Assembly (NCBI GenBank): GCA_963726615.1
Contig: CAVSCX010000011.1
Span: 496,001 to 560,000 of the forward strand
Reading direction: 5' to 3'
From: CAWDZK01 sp963726615
GTDB lineage: Bacteria; Actinomycetota; Actinomycetes; JACCUZ01
DNA: 64,000 nt
How positions within the stretch are numbered: position 1 is the first letter of the stretch; each line of letters opens with the position of its first letter. The position numbers and the translations under genes were made by a program. This document shows positions 32,473 to 41,057 of this stretch, piece by piece. The notes below the pieces were generated by a model. It was given only the letters and a program-made list of their open reading frames with translations. It had not been told where the DNA came from and searched no databases.

Positions 32473-33555
32473 ATGATGGCGGGCGTGCAGCTGCCCGTGA
32501 TGCCCCCGGTCGCGCCGATGCTCGCGAAGGCCGTGAAGGCCGTGCCCTCCGGCGACTACCTCTACGAGCCCAAGTGGGACGGCTTCCGTTGCATCGCCTT
32601 CCGCGACGGCGACGAGATCGAGCTGGCCAGCCGCGGCGAGCGGCCCCTCACGCGCTACTTCCCCGAGGTTGTCGAGGCGCTGCGCGCGAACCTGCCGAAC
32701 CGCTGCGTGGTCGACGGGGAGATCGTCATCATGAACGGCGACCGACTCGACTTCGAGGCCCTGCTGCAGCGGATCCACCCCGCCAAGTCGCGCGTGGACC
32801 GGCTGGCCGCCGAGACGCCGGCGTCGTTCGTGGCCTTCGACCTGCTGGCTCTCGACGACGAGTCGCTGATGGACACGCCGTTCGGTGCGCGCCGCGACCG
32901 GCTCGAGCGGGTGCTGGACTCGGTCGAGCCGCCGGTCCACCTCACCCCCTCCACCCCCGACGCCGTCACCGCCCAGCGCTGGTTCGAGGTGTTCGAGGGC
33001 GCCGGCCTGGACGGCGTCGTCGCCAAGCCGGTTGCCGGCAGCTACACCCCGGACGTGCGCAGCCTGGTCAAGGTCAAGCACGAGCGCACCGCCGACTGCG
33101 TCGTCGCCGGCTACCGCTGGCACAAGTCGGGCGGGGTCGTCGGGTCCCTGCTGCTCGGGCTCTACGCCGAGGACGACCGGCTGCAGCACGTGGGCGTCGC
33201 TGCGTCGTTCACCATGAAGCGCCGCGCCGAGCTCGTCGACGAGCTCGCGCCGTACGCGGTGACCGACCTCGCCGACCACCCCTGGCGGGAGTGGGCCGAG
33301 GCGGAGGCGCACGAGCGGGGTCGGCTGCCGGGAGCTGTCAGCCGCTGGAACGCCAGCAAGGACCTCTCCTGGGTGCCGTTGCGGGCCGACCTTGTCGTCG
33401 AGGTGAAGTACGACGCCATGGAGGGCAGCAGGTTCCGGCACACGGCGCACTTCAGGCGTTGGCGACCCGACCGCGAGCCGCGGTCCTGCACCTACGACCA
33501 GCTGGACCGCCCCGTACGCTTCGACCTGGCGGAGATCCTCGGCGCCACCCCGTGA
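32473..33555 (+). CDS. ligC: ATP-dependent DNA ligase (LigC type)
   Basis: A 360-residue two-domain ligase. Motif I is YEPKWDGFRCI with the adenylated K34; VVDGEIVI, GLDGVVAKP and SLVKVKHERTADCVV follow, then a C-terminal OB-fold ending in RHTAHFRRWRPD. Length and sequence match mycobacterial LigC (Rv3731 type), a back-up ligase for end joining or base excision repair. In mycobacteria ligC neighbours a stand-alone LigD-type polymerase gene; here that gene is at 37936-39009 on the other strand. No Ku gene is in the window. Confidence 0.93.
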   Translation: MMAGVQLPVMPPVAPMLAKAVKAVPSGDYLYEPKWDGFRCIAFRDGDEIELASRGERPLTRYFPEVVEALRANLPNRCVVDGEIVIMNGDRLDFEALLQRIHPAKSRVDRLAAETPASFVAFDLLALDDESLMDTPFGARRDRLERVLDSVEPPVHLTPSTPDAVTAQRWFEVFEGAGLDGVVAKPVAGSYTPDVRSLVKVKHERTADCVVAGYRWHKSGGVVGSLLLGLYAEDDRLQHVGVAASFTMKRRAELVDELAPYAVTDLADHPWREWAEAEAHERGRLPGAVSRWNASKDLSWVPLRADLVVEVKYDAMEGSRFRHTAHFRRWRPDREPRSCTYDQLDRPVRFDLAEILGATP

Positions 33556-33598
33556 CTCATCGACCTCGACCCACCGACCCGGAAGGCCCCGGTCCCGC

Positions 33599-34078
33599 GT
33601 GTACACGATCCTGCTGCTCAGCGAGACGACGCTCACCGAGCACGACGCCCGGCGCATCGCGCAGCTGCACGGCTCCGACGAGCTGAGCGTGCACCTCCTG
33701 GTGCCTGCCGACGCCGAGCACAACCGGCTCATCGAGGCGCTCGACGAGATCGCGCTCGGGCGCCTCGGCGAGGCCTTCGACGACGACGACTCCCCCACGC
33801 CGCAGGGTGCCGAGCAGGACGCGATGCACGCGGTGAACGCGTCGCTGGAGCTGCTCGCGAGTGCCGGGGTCCAGGCTCAGGGCTCGATCACGGGGTCCGA
33901 CCCCGTGCCGGCAGCCGTCGAGGCGGCCCGCGCCGACTCGTCCGACGAGATCATCGTGGTGACCCCGCCGCACGTGGTCGAGGACGGCCTGCACCGCGAC
34001 TGGGCCTCCCGGCTGCGGGACGAGCTGTCCCTGCCGGTGCTGCACGTCGTGTCCGGCACCGACCGCGTCATCTCCTGA
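33599..34078 (+). CDS. Hypothetical protein, possibly UspA-like fold
   Basis: A 159-residue acidic soluble protein. The beginning MYTILLLSETTLTEHDARRI, the central EALDEIALGRLGEAFDDDD and the end DEIIVVTPPHVVEDGLHRDW with LSLPVLHVV resemble the alternating strands and helices of universal stress domain proteins, including the late 'DEIIVVT...LPVLHV' strand pair. No ATP-binding GxxGx(9)GS motif is visible, so this is tentative. The start is GTG at 33599, 43 bases after ligC on the same strand. Confidence 0.7.
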   Translation: MYTILLLSETTLTEHDARRIAQLHGSDELSVHLLVPADAEHNRLIEALDEIALGRLGEAFDDDDSPTPQGAEQDAMHAVNASLELLASAGVQAQGSITGSDPVPAAVEAARADSSDEIIVVTPPHVVEDGLHRDWASRLRDELSLPVLHVVSGTDRVIS

Positions 34079-34265
34079 CCAGCGCCACGGCAGCGACGGC
34101 AGCGACGACACCGACCACGCCGACGACGCCGACGCCATCCGACGACACGGCCCGGCACGAATCGGTGCAAACGGCCCGGGACGCCGCCCGGTGACCGATA
34201 CTTGCCCGGACGCCCGGGCGGCCGCTCCCGCCACCACCACCTCGCCGACCGACCAGGGGATCCAC

Positions 34266-37103
34266 ATGCGCGCGACCCGACCCACCCGGGTCGTCCTCGG
34301 CCCGGTGCTCGCGTTGGTGCTCGGTCTGGCGACACTTCCGCTCGCGGTGCCGGCGTCGGCGGCCACCACCAGGCTCGGCGGGGCGTCGACAGTGCGGGTG
34401 GTCGCCCAGACCCGCCCCGGTGCCGTCCGCGCGGTCACGGCGGCCGCCGCCGCGCTCGGCGCGACCCGGGTCGGACGGGTGCGCCGGCTGCACGCCGTCT
34501 CCTTCGAGGTGCGCTCCGGCGGTGCCGACCGCCTGCGGCGCACGCTGTCCCGGCGTGGGGACGTCACCACGGTCGGCGTCGCGCACCGGCGGCGGCTCAC
34601 TGTCGAACCGGCCGACCCGCGCTATCCCGAGCAGCGCACCTACCTCGCCGCGATCGGTGCCCAGGCCGCGTGGGACGAGGGCGCGACAGGGAGCACCGAC
34701 GTGCGGATCGCGGTCGTGGACTCCGGCGTCGACGTGCGGCACCCGGACCTCGCCGGCAAGATCGTGGCGACCTACAACGCCGTCAACGGCGGCTCCGACG
34801 TCCACGACGTGGTGGGTCACGGCACCGGCACCGCCAGCGTGGCCGCGGCGGCGACCGGCAACGGGGTGGGCATCGCCGGCGCCGGCCGGGACTCCAGCGT
34901 CCTCGCGGTGAAGGTCGCCGACGTCACCGGACGCATCTTCACCGACGACCTGGCCCGCGGCATCGTGTGGGCGACCGACCACGGTGCCGATGTCCTCAAC
35001 CTCAGCCTGGGCGGTCCCACCACCGATCCGCTGGAGCGGGCCGCCGTCGCCTACGCCGTCGCCCACGACGTCCTTGTCGTGGCGGCAGCCGGCAACGAGG
35101 GCAGCAAGGCCAAGCAGTACCCCGGGGCGCTGCCCGGGGTGCTGTCGGTGGGGGCCACGACCGCGAGCGGGTCGTCGCGGGCGTCGTTCTCCAGCTTCGG
35201 CTCGTGGGTGGACCTCGCGGCGCCCGGTCGCTCCGTGGTCGCGGCCACGCCCGGCGGCGGCTACGAGACGGCCGACGGCACGTCGTACTCCGCCCCGCTG
35301 GTGGCGGGCGCGGCGGCGCTCCTGGCGGCCTACCGGCCCGGGCGCTCCGCCGCCGACCTGGCCCAGGCGCTCGTCGCCGGCACCGACGGCGCCCGCTACG
35401 GGTTCGCGCACGGTCTGCTGCACGTCGACCGCTCCCTGCATCTGCTGCCGCCCGGCACCGTCCCGACGCTCGTCGCTCCCGCCGCCGGCACCGTCAGCGG
35501 CCGCACGACCGTGGCCGTGACAAGCAGTGCGCCGCGGGTCCGGCTCGAGCTGGGCGACCAGGTCGCGACGGTCCCGGTCACCGCCGGATCGGCCGCGGCC
35601 ACGTTCGAGACGTACGGGCTGGCCGGGTCCCAGCCGGTGCGGGCGACCGACTGCAGCGCCATCGGCCAGTGCAGCAGCGCGGCAGCAGCCGGGACCGTCG
35701 AGGTCGCGAACGCCGACCCGGTCCTCACCGCCCCGGCCGCGGGCACCGATGTCCGCGACGACACCGTCACGGTGAGCGCCGACGCACCCGCGGACGCCGC
35801 CGTCCTCTTCCAGCTCGACGGCGACACCGCAGGGTCGGTCATCGACCGGACCGCGCCGTTCAGCACCGTGCTGTCCACCGCCGGGGTCACCGACGGGGCG
35901 CACGTGGTGCGCGCCTTCCTCTGCCGCAGCGACGGCGGCAGGTGCGACACGGCGCACGGCGGGCAGGTCCAGGTCACCGTCACGCGCCTGCACCCCGCCC
36001 TGACCCGGGTGGCCCCCAGGGCCATCAGCCCGGACGGCGACGGCCGTCGCGACGCGACGACGGTCTTCTACCGGCTGGACAGGACCCAGGTCCCTGTCCT
36101 GCGGGTGCGCAACGCAGCCGGCCACGTCGTCTACCGGCAGCAGCTGGGCAACCAGCGCGCCGGCAGCCACTCCGCCACGTGGGACGGACGGCGCAACGCC
36201 GGCGCGGGTGGCGTGGTGGCCGACGGGTCGTTCCAGGTCGAGATCTCGACCTCCGACGGCACCCTCACCGGACTGTCCTCGACGACGGTGACGGTCGACC
36301 GGACGGCGCCCCGGGTGCGCCGTCCTCGGCCGTCGGTCCGCCGGGTGCTCCCCGTCCGGGACCGGTATGCCGACACCGTCTCGGTCTCGGGGACCGCCAC
36401 CGAGCCGCTGCGGTGGCTCCGGCTCGAGGTGCGGACCCGCGCGGGCACCCTGGTGCGGACGGTGCGCGAGAAGGCGCAGCCGGCCGGCCAGGTGGGCGTG
36501 GTGTGGAACGGCCGGCGTGCCGGGGGCGCCCTGGCCGCGGGCTCCTACCGGGTGCGCCTGCGGGCGCAGGACGTCGCGGGCAACCGCTCGCGCTCCGCCG
36601 CGCGCACTGTCGTCGTCTCCGGGAAGCGGCTCGTCAAGCGCTCGGGCAGCACCACGGTCACCGCTCGCTCGTCCCTGGACGAGACGTTCGCCGACGACTG
36701 CTCCGACGTGTTCCGCCGCACCAGCGGGCCACGCGACGGCTGGGTGTCCTACGGCAGCGGCTCGCTGTGCACCACCGGCGACGCGTACGCCGCGGGCGAC
36801 CACCAGGTCCGGCTCCCGGCCGCCGCCCGCTACGGCACGGTGCGCCTCTCGGCGTACGGCGGCCGCGCGGACACCCGCTACCGCGACCGCGCGACTGTCG
36901 TCCTCTACGACGGCCTGCAGAACCTGAGCGACACGAGGTTCCGGCTCGCGCCGGCCCTCGGCGCCCACCGGGGGCCGCGGGTCAGGGCGGCGCCGCTGAT
37001 GATCCGGTCGCGCATCCTGCGGTGGGAGACGCTCACGACCGGCGTCGCCTGGTACGACGTCCGGTCCTACCGGGTCGACTTCACCTACTTCGTCCTGCGC
37101 TGA
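34266..37103 (+). CDS. Secreted subtilisin-like (S8) serine protease with Ig-like/FlgD-type C-terminal domains
   Basis: A 945-residue exported protease. The signal peptide RVVLGPVLALVLGLATLPLA ends near PASAA. A propeptide-like region (about 35-110) precedes the S8 domain with D152 (AVVDSGVDVRHPDL), H185 (VVGHGTGTAS), N277 (AAAGNEGS) and S340 (ADGTSYSAPLVAG), a complete catalytic set. After about residue 400 come Ig-like beta domains with paired cysteines, then two FlgD-type repeats (ISPDGDGRRDATTVFY) and a beta-rich end domain. The ATG at 34266 has AGGGGA upstream and starts the signal peptide; earlier in-frame starts would bury it. It may process envelope or extracellular proteins. Confidence 0.92.
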   Translation: MRATRPTRVVLGPVLALVLGLATLPLAVPASAATTRLGGASTVRVVAQTRPGAVRAVTAAAAALGATRVGRVRRLHAVSFEVRSGGADRLRRTLSRRGDVTTVGVAHRRRLTVEPADPRYPEQRTYLAAIGAQAAWDEGATGSTDVRIAVVDSGVDVRHPDLAGKIVATYNAVNGGSDVHDVVGHGTGTASVAAAATGNGVGIAGAGRDSSVLAVKVADVTGRIFTDDLARGIVWATDHGADVLNLSLGGPTTDPLERAAVAYAVAHDVLVVAAAGNEGSKAKQYPGALPGVLSVGATTASGSSRASFSSFGSWVDLAAPGRSVVAATPGGGYETADGTSYSAPLVAGAAALLAAYRPGRSAADLAQALVAGTDGARYGFAHGLLHVDRSLHLLPPGTVPTLVAPAAGTVSGRTTVAVTSSAPRVRLELGDQVATVPVTAGSAAATFETYGLAGSQPVRATDCSAIGQCSSAAAAGTVEVANADPVLTAPAAGTDVRDDTVTVSADAPADAAVLFQLDGDTAGSVIDRTAPFSTVLSTAGVTDGAHVVRAFLCRSDGGRCDTAHGGQVQVTVTRLHPALTRVAPRAISPDGDGRRDATTVFYRLDRTQVPVLRVRNAAGHVVYRQQLGNQRAGSHSATWDGRRNAGAGGVVADGSFQVEISTSDGTLTGLSSTTVTVDRTAPRVRRPRPSVRRVLPVRDRYADTVSVSGTATEPLRWLRLEVRTRAGTLVRTVREKAQPAGQVGVVWNGRRAGGALAAGSYRVRLRAQDVAGNRSRSAARTVVVSGKRLVKRSGSTTVTARSSLDETFADDCSDVFRRTSGPRDGWVSYGSGSLCTTGDAYAAGDHQVRLPAAARYGTVRLSAYGGRADTRYRDRATVVLYDGLQNLSDTRFRLAPALGAHRGPRVRAAPLMIRSRILRWETLTTGVAWYDVRSYRVDFTYFVLR

Positions 37104-37125
37104 CGGGGCTCACACCGGCCGACCC

Positions 37126-37163
37126 TGACGGTTCACCCCCGTACGTGCGGGGGTGAACCGTCA
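37126..37163. terminator. 15-bp stem bidirectional terminator
   Basis: TGACGGTTCACCCCC (37126-37140) pairs perfectly with GGGGGTGAACCGTCA (37149-37163) around an 8-base loop. It lies 23 bases after the S8 protease stop and 33 bases beyond the 3' end of the convergent GlsB-like gene, serving both. Confidence 0.85.
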
Positions 37164-37196
37164 TGGTCGCGCTCGGTCCCCGTCAGATCCGGGTGG

Positions 37197-37469
37197 TCAG
37201 ATCCGGGTCTTGCGGCGGCCGCCGTACAGGTTGGTCGCCAGCGCGACACCGACCGCGGCCAGAGCGACCTGCACGACGAGCTCGATCCAGTCGATCCCGC
37301 TGGTGTCGCGCATCGGGCCGACGATCGCCGAGCCGATCAACGCGGCGACGATGCCGACGACGATCGTGAGCCAGATCGGGATGGCCTGCTTGCCGGGCAG
37401 CACGAGCCGCCCCAGAGCGCCGATGACGAGTCCGATCACAAGTGCGCCGAGAATGCTCTCGATGGTCAT
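37197..37469 (-). CDS. GlsB/YeaQ/YmgE-family small membrane protein (second copy)
   Basis: A 90-residue protein with three membrane segments. SILGALVIGLVIGALGRLVL is almost the same motif as in the copy at 31045; IWLTIVVGIVAALIGSAIVG and the final helix follow, with a basic tail GGRRKTRI. The ATG at 37469 has GGAGGA six bases upstream. The family is often stress-induced in other bacteria; function unknown. It stands alone between a terminator and a short gap. Confidence 0.88.
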   Translation of the reverse strand: MTIESILGALVIGLVIGALGRLVLPGKQAIPIWLTIVVGIVAALIGSAIVGPMRDTSGIDWIELVVQVALAAVGVALATNLYGGRRKTRI

Positions 37470-37624
37470 GGAAGTCCTCCGTGTGAACAGGGGCACGGCG
37501 GCGGAACCGTCCGTAGGTGCAACGTCCCGATGCCCCCGACGGTGCCCGCCAACCACATCCTGCGGCGATGCCGGTGCGGACTACGACTCGGTCGCCGGTG
37601 CCGCGCTGCGGCAGTCGTTACCGG

Positions 37625-37939
37625 TCAGGTCCGACCAGGACGCGCCATTCGACCCGGGCGGCTGCGGATGCCCGCCGCGACGGCGAGCACCAGCGGGAGC
37701 AGGTCGGCGAGGCTGATGCCATGCCGCCGGGTCACGTGCACGACGGTGGGGCCCTCGACGCTCCCGTTGAAGCCCCACCACAGCAGTGAGCAGCCCGCGA
37801 AGGCGAGCGCCGCCCACGCCGAGCGTCGCCGCAGGGACCAGGCGGCCGCCAGCAGGCCGAGCAGCGCGAGCAGGCCGAGCAGCGGGCTGTCCCGGAGCTG
37901 GTGCAGGTACCCGTGCAGCGAGGCCGCGGTCGCGGTCAC
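37625..37939 (-). CDS. Small membrane protein downstream of the NHEJ polymerase gene
   Basis: A 104-residue protein with three hydrophobic stretches: LLGLLALLGLLAAAWSL, AWAALAFAGCSLLWWGF and ISLADLLPLVLAVAAGI. It has a short VVHVTRRHGIS loop between the last two and a basic C-terminus. The GTG start at 37939 overlaps the stop of the polymerase gene (GTGA), so the two are translationally coupled. I do not recognise a family. The pattern (VEGPTVVHVTRRHGISLADL) is the most conserved-looking part. Confidence 0.75.
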   Translation of the reverse strand: MTATAASLHGYLHQLRDSPLLGLLALLGLLAAAWSLRRRSAWAALAFAGCSLLWWGFNGSVEGPTVVHVTRRHGISLADLLPLVLAVAAGIRSRPGRMARPGRT

Positions 37940-39009
37940 CGCCCCTCCGCGGCGTCGTCGCTGGGACGCTTGGCGCGGGAGGGCTGCACCCGCATGGGCT
38001 CCCCCGGCATCTTCGGGTAGTCCGGCGGATAGGGCATGTCGCCCAGGCCGTGGTCGCGCTCGTCCCGCTCGTACCACTCCAGCAGCGGCGTCATGTCGTG
38101 CGCGACGTCGTCGATCCCGGCGTGCAGGTCACCCTTCTCGGCGAAGCGGTCCGGCATGCTCCGCACCGTGAGGTCGCGGGGGTCGGTGTCCGGGAGCTCG
38201 TCCCACTCGACCGGTGCCGACACCGGGGCGTGCGGCAAGGGCCGGATCGAGTAGGCCGAGGCGATGGTGCGGTCGCGCGCGTTCTGGTTGTAGTCCACGA
38301 AGATCGTCTCGCCGCGCTCCTCCTTCCACCACTTGGTGGTGACCCGGCCGGGCATCCGGCGCTCCAGCTCCCGGCCGAACGCGATGGCTGCGTGCCGGAC
38401 GTCGGTGAAGGTCCACCGCGGCTGCACCCGCACGTAGATGTGCACCCCCCGGTTGCCGGAGGTCTTGGGGTACCCGCGCCAGCCCAGCTCGGCGAGCACC
38501 TCGTGGGCGACACCGGCGACCTCCACGGCGTCGCGGAAGTCGGTGCCGGGCTGGGGGTCCAGGTCGATCCGCAGCTCGTCGGGGCTCTCGACCTCCGGCC
38601 GGCGCACCGGCCACGGGTGGAAGGTGATCGTGTTCTGCTGCGCACACCAGGCGACGGTGGCCAGCTCGGTCGGGCAGACCTCGTCGGCGGTGCGCCCCGA
38701 GGGGAAGGTGATGTGCGCTGTCTCGACCCACTCGGGGGCGCCCTTGCTGATCCGCTTCTGGTAGAACGCGTCCGCGCCCCGGCCGTCGGCCCGGGTGGCC
38801 AGCCGGACCCCCTCGTGCACCCCGCTCGTCCAGCGCTCGAGGGTCACCGGTCGGTCCTGCAGCGCGCGCAGGATGCCGTCGCCCACCGAGACGTAGTAGG
38901 CCACCATCTCCCGCTTGGTGATGCCCGCCTCGGGGAAGATCACCTTGTCCGGGTTGGTGACCTTGACCGTACGCGGGCCGACCTCGATCTCCTCGAACGG
39001 TGACGCCAT
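37936..39009 (-). CDS. Stand-alone LigD-type polymerase/primase (NHEJ PolDom)
   Basis: A 357-residue archaeo-eukaryotic primase-like polymerase. The metal-binding motif is RIDLDPQPG (D149, D151), followed by KTSGNRGVHIYV, the nucleotide-binding stretch, and IFVDYNQNARDRTIASAYS with a third acidic residue. It lacks the ligase and phosphoesterase parts of full LigD. Such proteins fill gaps and insert ribonucleotides at DNA ends and are often paired with LigC. Here ligC is 4.4 kb away on the other strand and Ku is absent from the window. Confidence 0.92.
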   Translation of the reverse strand: MASPFEEIEVGPRTVKVTNPDKVIFPEAGITKREMVAYYVSVGDGILRALQDRPVTLERWTSGVHEGVRLATRADGRGADAFYQKRISKGAPEWVETAHITFPSGRTADEVCPTELATVAWCAQQNTITFHPWPVRRPEVESPDELRIDLDPQPGTDFRDAVEVAGVAHEVLAELGWRGYPKTSGNRGVHIYVRVQPRWTFTDVRHAAIAFGRELERRMPGRVTTKWWKEERGETIFVDYNQNARDRTIASAYSIRPLPHAPVSAPVEWDELPDTDPRDLTVRSMPDRFAEKGDLHAGIDDVAHDMTPLLEWYERDERDHGLGDMPYPPDYPKMPGEPMRVQPSRAKRPSDDAAEGR

Positions 39010-39068
39010 GCCCGGAACGCTACCCGGGTGATCCGTAACGGTGGCCCGCGCCGACGTACTGTCTGTAC

Positions 39069-39518
39069 ATGTTCAAGAAGACCAGACCCGCCGACAGCAG
39101 CCCCGACCGTGCCGACGCTGCCTACCCCGTGCAGAAGTCCGAGGAGGAGTGGCGGGCCGAGCTGAGCCCGGAGGAGTACCACGTGCTGCGCGAGGCCGGC
39201 ACCGAACGGGCCTTCACCGGCGAGTACACCGACACGAAGGCCGTCGGCGTGTACAGCTGCCGCGCCTGCAACGCCGAGCTCTTCAGGAGTGGTGCGAAGT
39301 TCGACTCGCACTGCGGGTGGCCGTCGTTCTACCAGCCGAGCGAGGGTGACGCCGTCGAGCTGCTGGAGGACCGGTCATTCGGCATGCGTCGGACGGAGGT
39401 CCGCTGCTCCCGGTGCGGCTCCCACCTCGGGCACCTCTTCGACGACGCCCCCCAGACCCCCACCGGCGACCGCTACTGCATCAACTCGGTCTCGATCCGT
39501 CTCGAGGAAGGGCAGTAG
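39069..39518 (+). CDS. msrB: Peptide-methionine (R)-S-oxide reductase
   Basis: A 149-residue repair enzyme that reduces methionine-R-sulfoxide in oxidised proteins. The zinc ligands are C64/C67 (SCRACN) and C113/C116 (RCSRCG); FDSHCGWPSFYQP and the catalytic C137 in RYCINSVS are all present. The N-terminal 20 residues are a polar extension. The last 144 bases are also read, antisense, by the PAP2 gene. Confidence 0.95.
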   Translation: MFKKTRPADSSPDRADAAYPVQKSEEEWRAELSPEEYHVLREAGTERAFTGEYTDTKAVGVYSCRACNAELFRSGAKFDSHCGWPSFYQPSEGDAVELLEDRSFGMRRTEVRCSRCGSHLGHLFDDAPQTPTGDRYCINSVSIRLEEGQ

Positions 39519-40337
39519 GGCGACGGTACGGCGCCACCACCACGGCCGGGTGTAGCGGATGTCCTTGGTCGCGATGTCGAACAGGATCACCGACTGCAGC
39601 AGCAGGCCGCCCACCAGCGCCCCGCCGACAAGGTCCGACAGCCAGTGGCTGCCGATGTAGATGCTGGTGAGGATCGTCAGCGTGGTCAGCACCGACCACA
39701 CGGCTGCGACGGTCCGTACCGGGGGCTCCTTCGCGTACCGCAGCATGAGGTAGACGATCACGCCGCCCGTGAGCACCATGTTCGACGAGTGCCCGGACGG
39801 GAAGATGATGTCGCCCTGGAGCACCGACGGGTCGCCGGTCTCGGTCTGGGACCGGCCGATGAGGATCTTCATCGCCCCGACGACGACGTTGAGGACCAGG
39901 AACGACATCGCGGCGAGCACCACGGGACGCCAGGTGCGGTTCTTCCGGGCGAAGTGTCCGGCGACCGCCAGCAGGATCGGCACGAGCACCGAGCGCTGAC
40001 CCATCTTGTCGTAGGCCCAGGCCGCCCCGTCCAGCGACGGGATGGCCTTCTGGCCGTTCCAGGCGTTGATGCGGATGTCGAGCTGGGTCAGCGGCCCCTG
40101 CACGAAGATGTCGACGATCACGTAGACCAGCGCGACGGTCAGCGCCACAGCGATCAGGCGGGACCGGGCGCCGATCTGGTCGCGGATCCGTCGCCGGGTG
40201 ACCACCGCACCTGTCAGCCGGTCGACACGCGGGGTCGGCCGCGCGTCCGCCGGACGCTGGTCGGGCAGCCGTTCTGGCGGCTGCGGCAGGTCGGTCTCCG
40301 GGCCGTGGCCGTCGGTGCCGTGGGGCGACGCGCTCAT
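39375..40337 (-). CDS. PAP2-family membrane phosphatase
   Basis: A 320-residue membrane protein with about six hydrophobic helices after a proline-rich cytoplasmic N-terminus. The phosphatase motifs are partly visible: IFPSGHSSNMVLTGG (motif 2) and SIYIGSHWLSDLVGG (motif 3 with His and Asp). The first motif is weak (MKILIGRSQTETGD). It probably acts on a lipid or prenyl phosphate. The C-terminal tail of about 48 residues lies antisense to msrB and is Val/Gly/Ala-rich, so the functional protein may end earlier. Confidence 0.82.
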   Translation of the reverse strand: MSASPHGTDGHGPETDLPQPPERLPDQRPADARPTPRVDRLTGAVVTRRRIRDQIGARSRLIAVALTVALVYVIVDIFVQGPLTQLDIRINAWNGQKAIPSLDGAAWAYDKMGQRSVLVPILLAVAGHFARKNRTWRPVVLAAMSFLVLNVVVGAMKILIGRSQTETGDPSVLQGDIIFPSGHSSNMVLTGGVIVYLMLRYAKEPPVRTVAAVWSVLTTLTILTSIYIGSHWLSDLVGGALVGGLLLQSVILFDIATKDIRYTRPWWWRRTVALLPFLETDRDRVDAVAVAGGGLGGVVEEVPEVGAAPGAADLRPTHAE

Positions 40338-40355
40338 CCGGTGCTCATCGACGGC

Positions 40356-41057
40356 TCAAGGCAGTGCCGCCACGAGCTCGCTGACCGGCTTGCGCCGCCC
40401 GGTGTAGAACGGCACCTCCTCGCGCACGTGCATCCGGGCCCGCGAGGCTCGCAGGTCGCGCATCAGGTCGACGATGCGGTGCAGCTCGTCGGCCTCGAAG
40501 GCCAGCACCCACTCGTAGTCGCCCAACGCGAAGGCGGCCACGGTGTTCGCCCGGACGTCGGGATAGCCGCGTGCCTGCTGGCCGTGCTCGGCCAGCATCG
40601 CCCGGCGGTCGGCGTCCGGCAGGAGGTACCAGTCGTAGGAGCGCACGAAGGGGTAGACGCAGACGTAGTCGCGCGCCTGCTCGTCGGCGAGGAACGCCGG
40701 GACGTGGCTCTTGTTGAACTCGGCCGGCCGGTGCAGCGCCATCACCGACCACACCGGGTCGCATGCCGCACCGAGACCGGTCCGGCGGAACCGCGAGTAC
40801 GCCTCCTGGAGGTCGTCGGAGCCCGGCGCGTGCCACCACAGCATCAGGTCGGCATCGGCCCGCAGACCGCTGACGTCGTAGGTGCCGCGGGTGACGACGT
40901 CCTTGGCGCCCAGCTGCTCGAACAGCCCGTCGACCTCGGCGGCCAGCGCGGCGCGGTCCCGGGGCTGGTCGTCGAGGCGCCCACGGAGCCGGAAGACCGA
41001 CCACATCGTGTAGCGGATGACCTGGTTCAGGTCGCGCGCCCGGGCCTTGTCGCTCAT
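40356..41057 (-). CDS. hemQ: Coproheme decarboxylase (HemQ/ChdC)
   Basis: A 233-residue member of the chlorite dismutase-like family. It oxidatively decarboxylates coproheme III to heme b, the last step of the Gram-positive heme pathway. Features are YTMWSVFRLRG, KSHVPAFL, YPFVRSYDWYLLP (the catalytic tyrosine region), NTVAAFALGDYEWVLAFE and VREEVPFYTGRRKP. The ATG at 41057 overlaps the stop of hemY (ATGA), better than the ATG nine bases earlier. Actinobacterial members lack the chlorite-splitting arginine, in keeping with a biosynthetic role. Confidence 0.93.
   Translation of the reverse strand: MSDKARARDLNQVIRYTMWSVFRLRGRLDDQPRDRAALAAEVDGLFEQLGAKDVVTRGTYDVSGLRADADLMLWWHAPGSDDLQEAYSRFRRTGLGAACDPVWSVMALHRPAEFNKSHVPAFLADEQARDYVCVYPFVRSYDWYLLPDADRRAMLAEHGQQARGYPDVRANTVAAFALGDYEWVLAFEADELHRIVDLMRDLRASRARMHVREEVPFYTGRRKPVSELVAALP

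Noticed and set aside
34079..34190. GACGAC-type triplet-like sequence before the S8 protease as a microsatellite
   Set aside because: The units are irregular; it is low-complexity GC-rich spacer rather than a true tandem repeat.
34068..36968. A 966-codon minus-strand frame over the S8 protease
   Set aside because: Antisense shadow without recognisable motifs.
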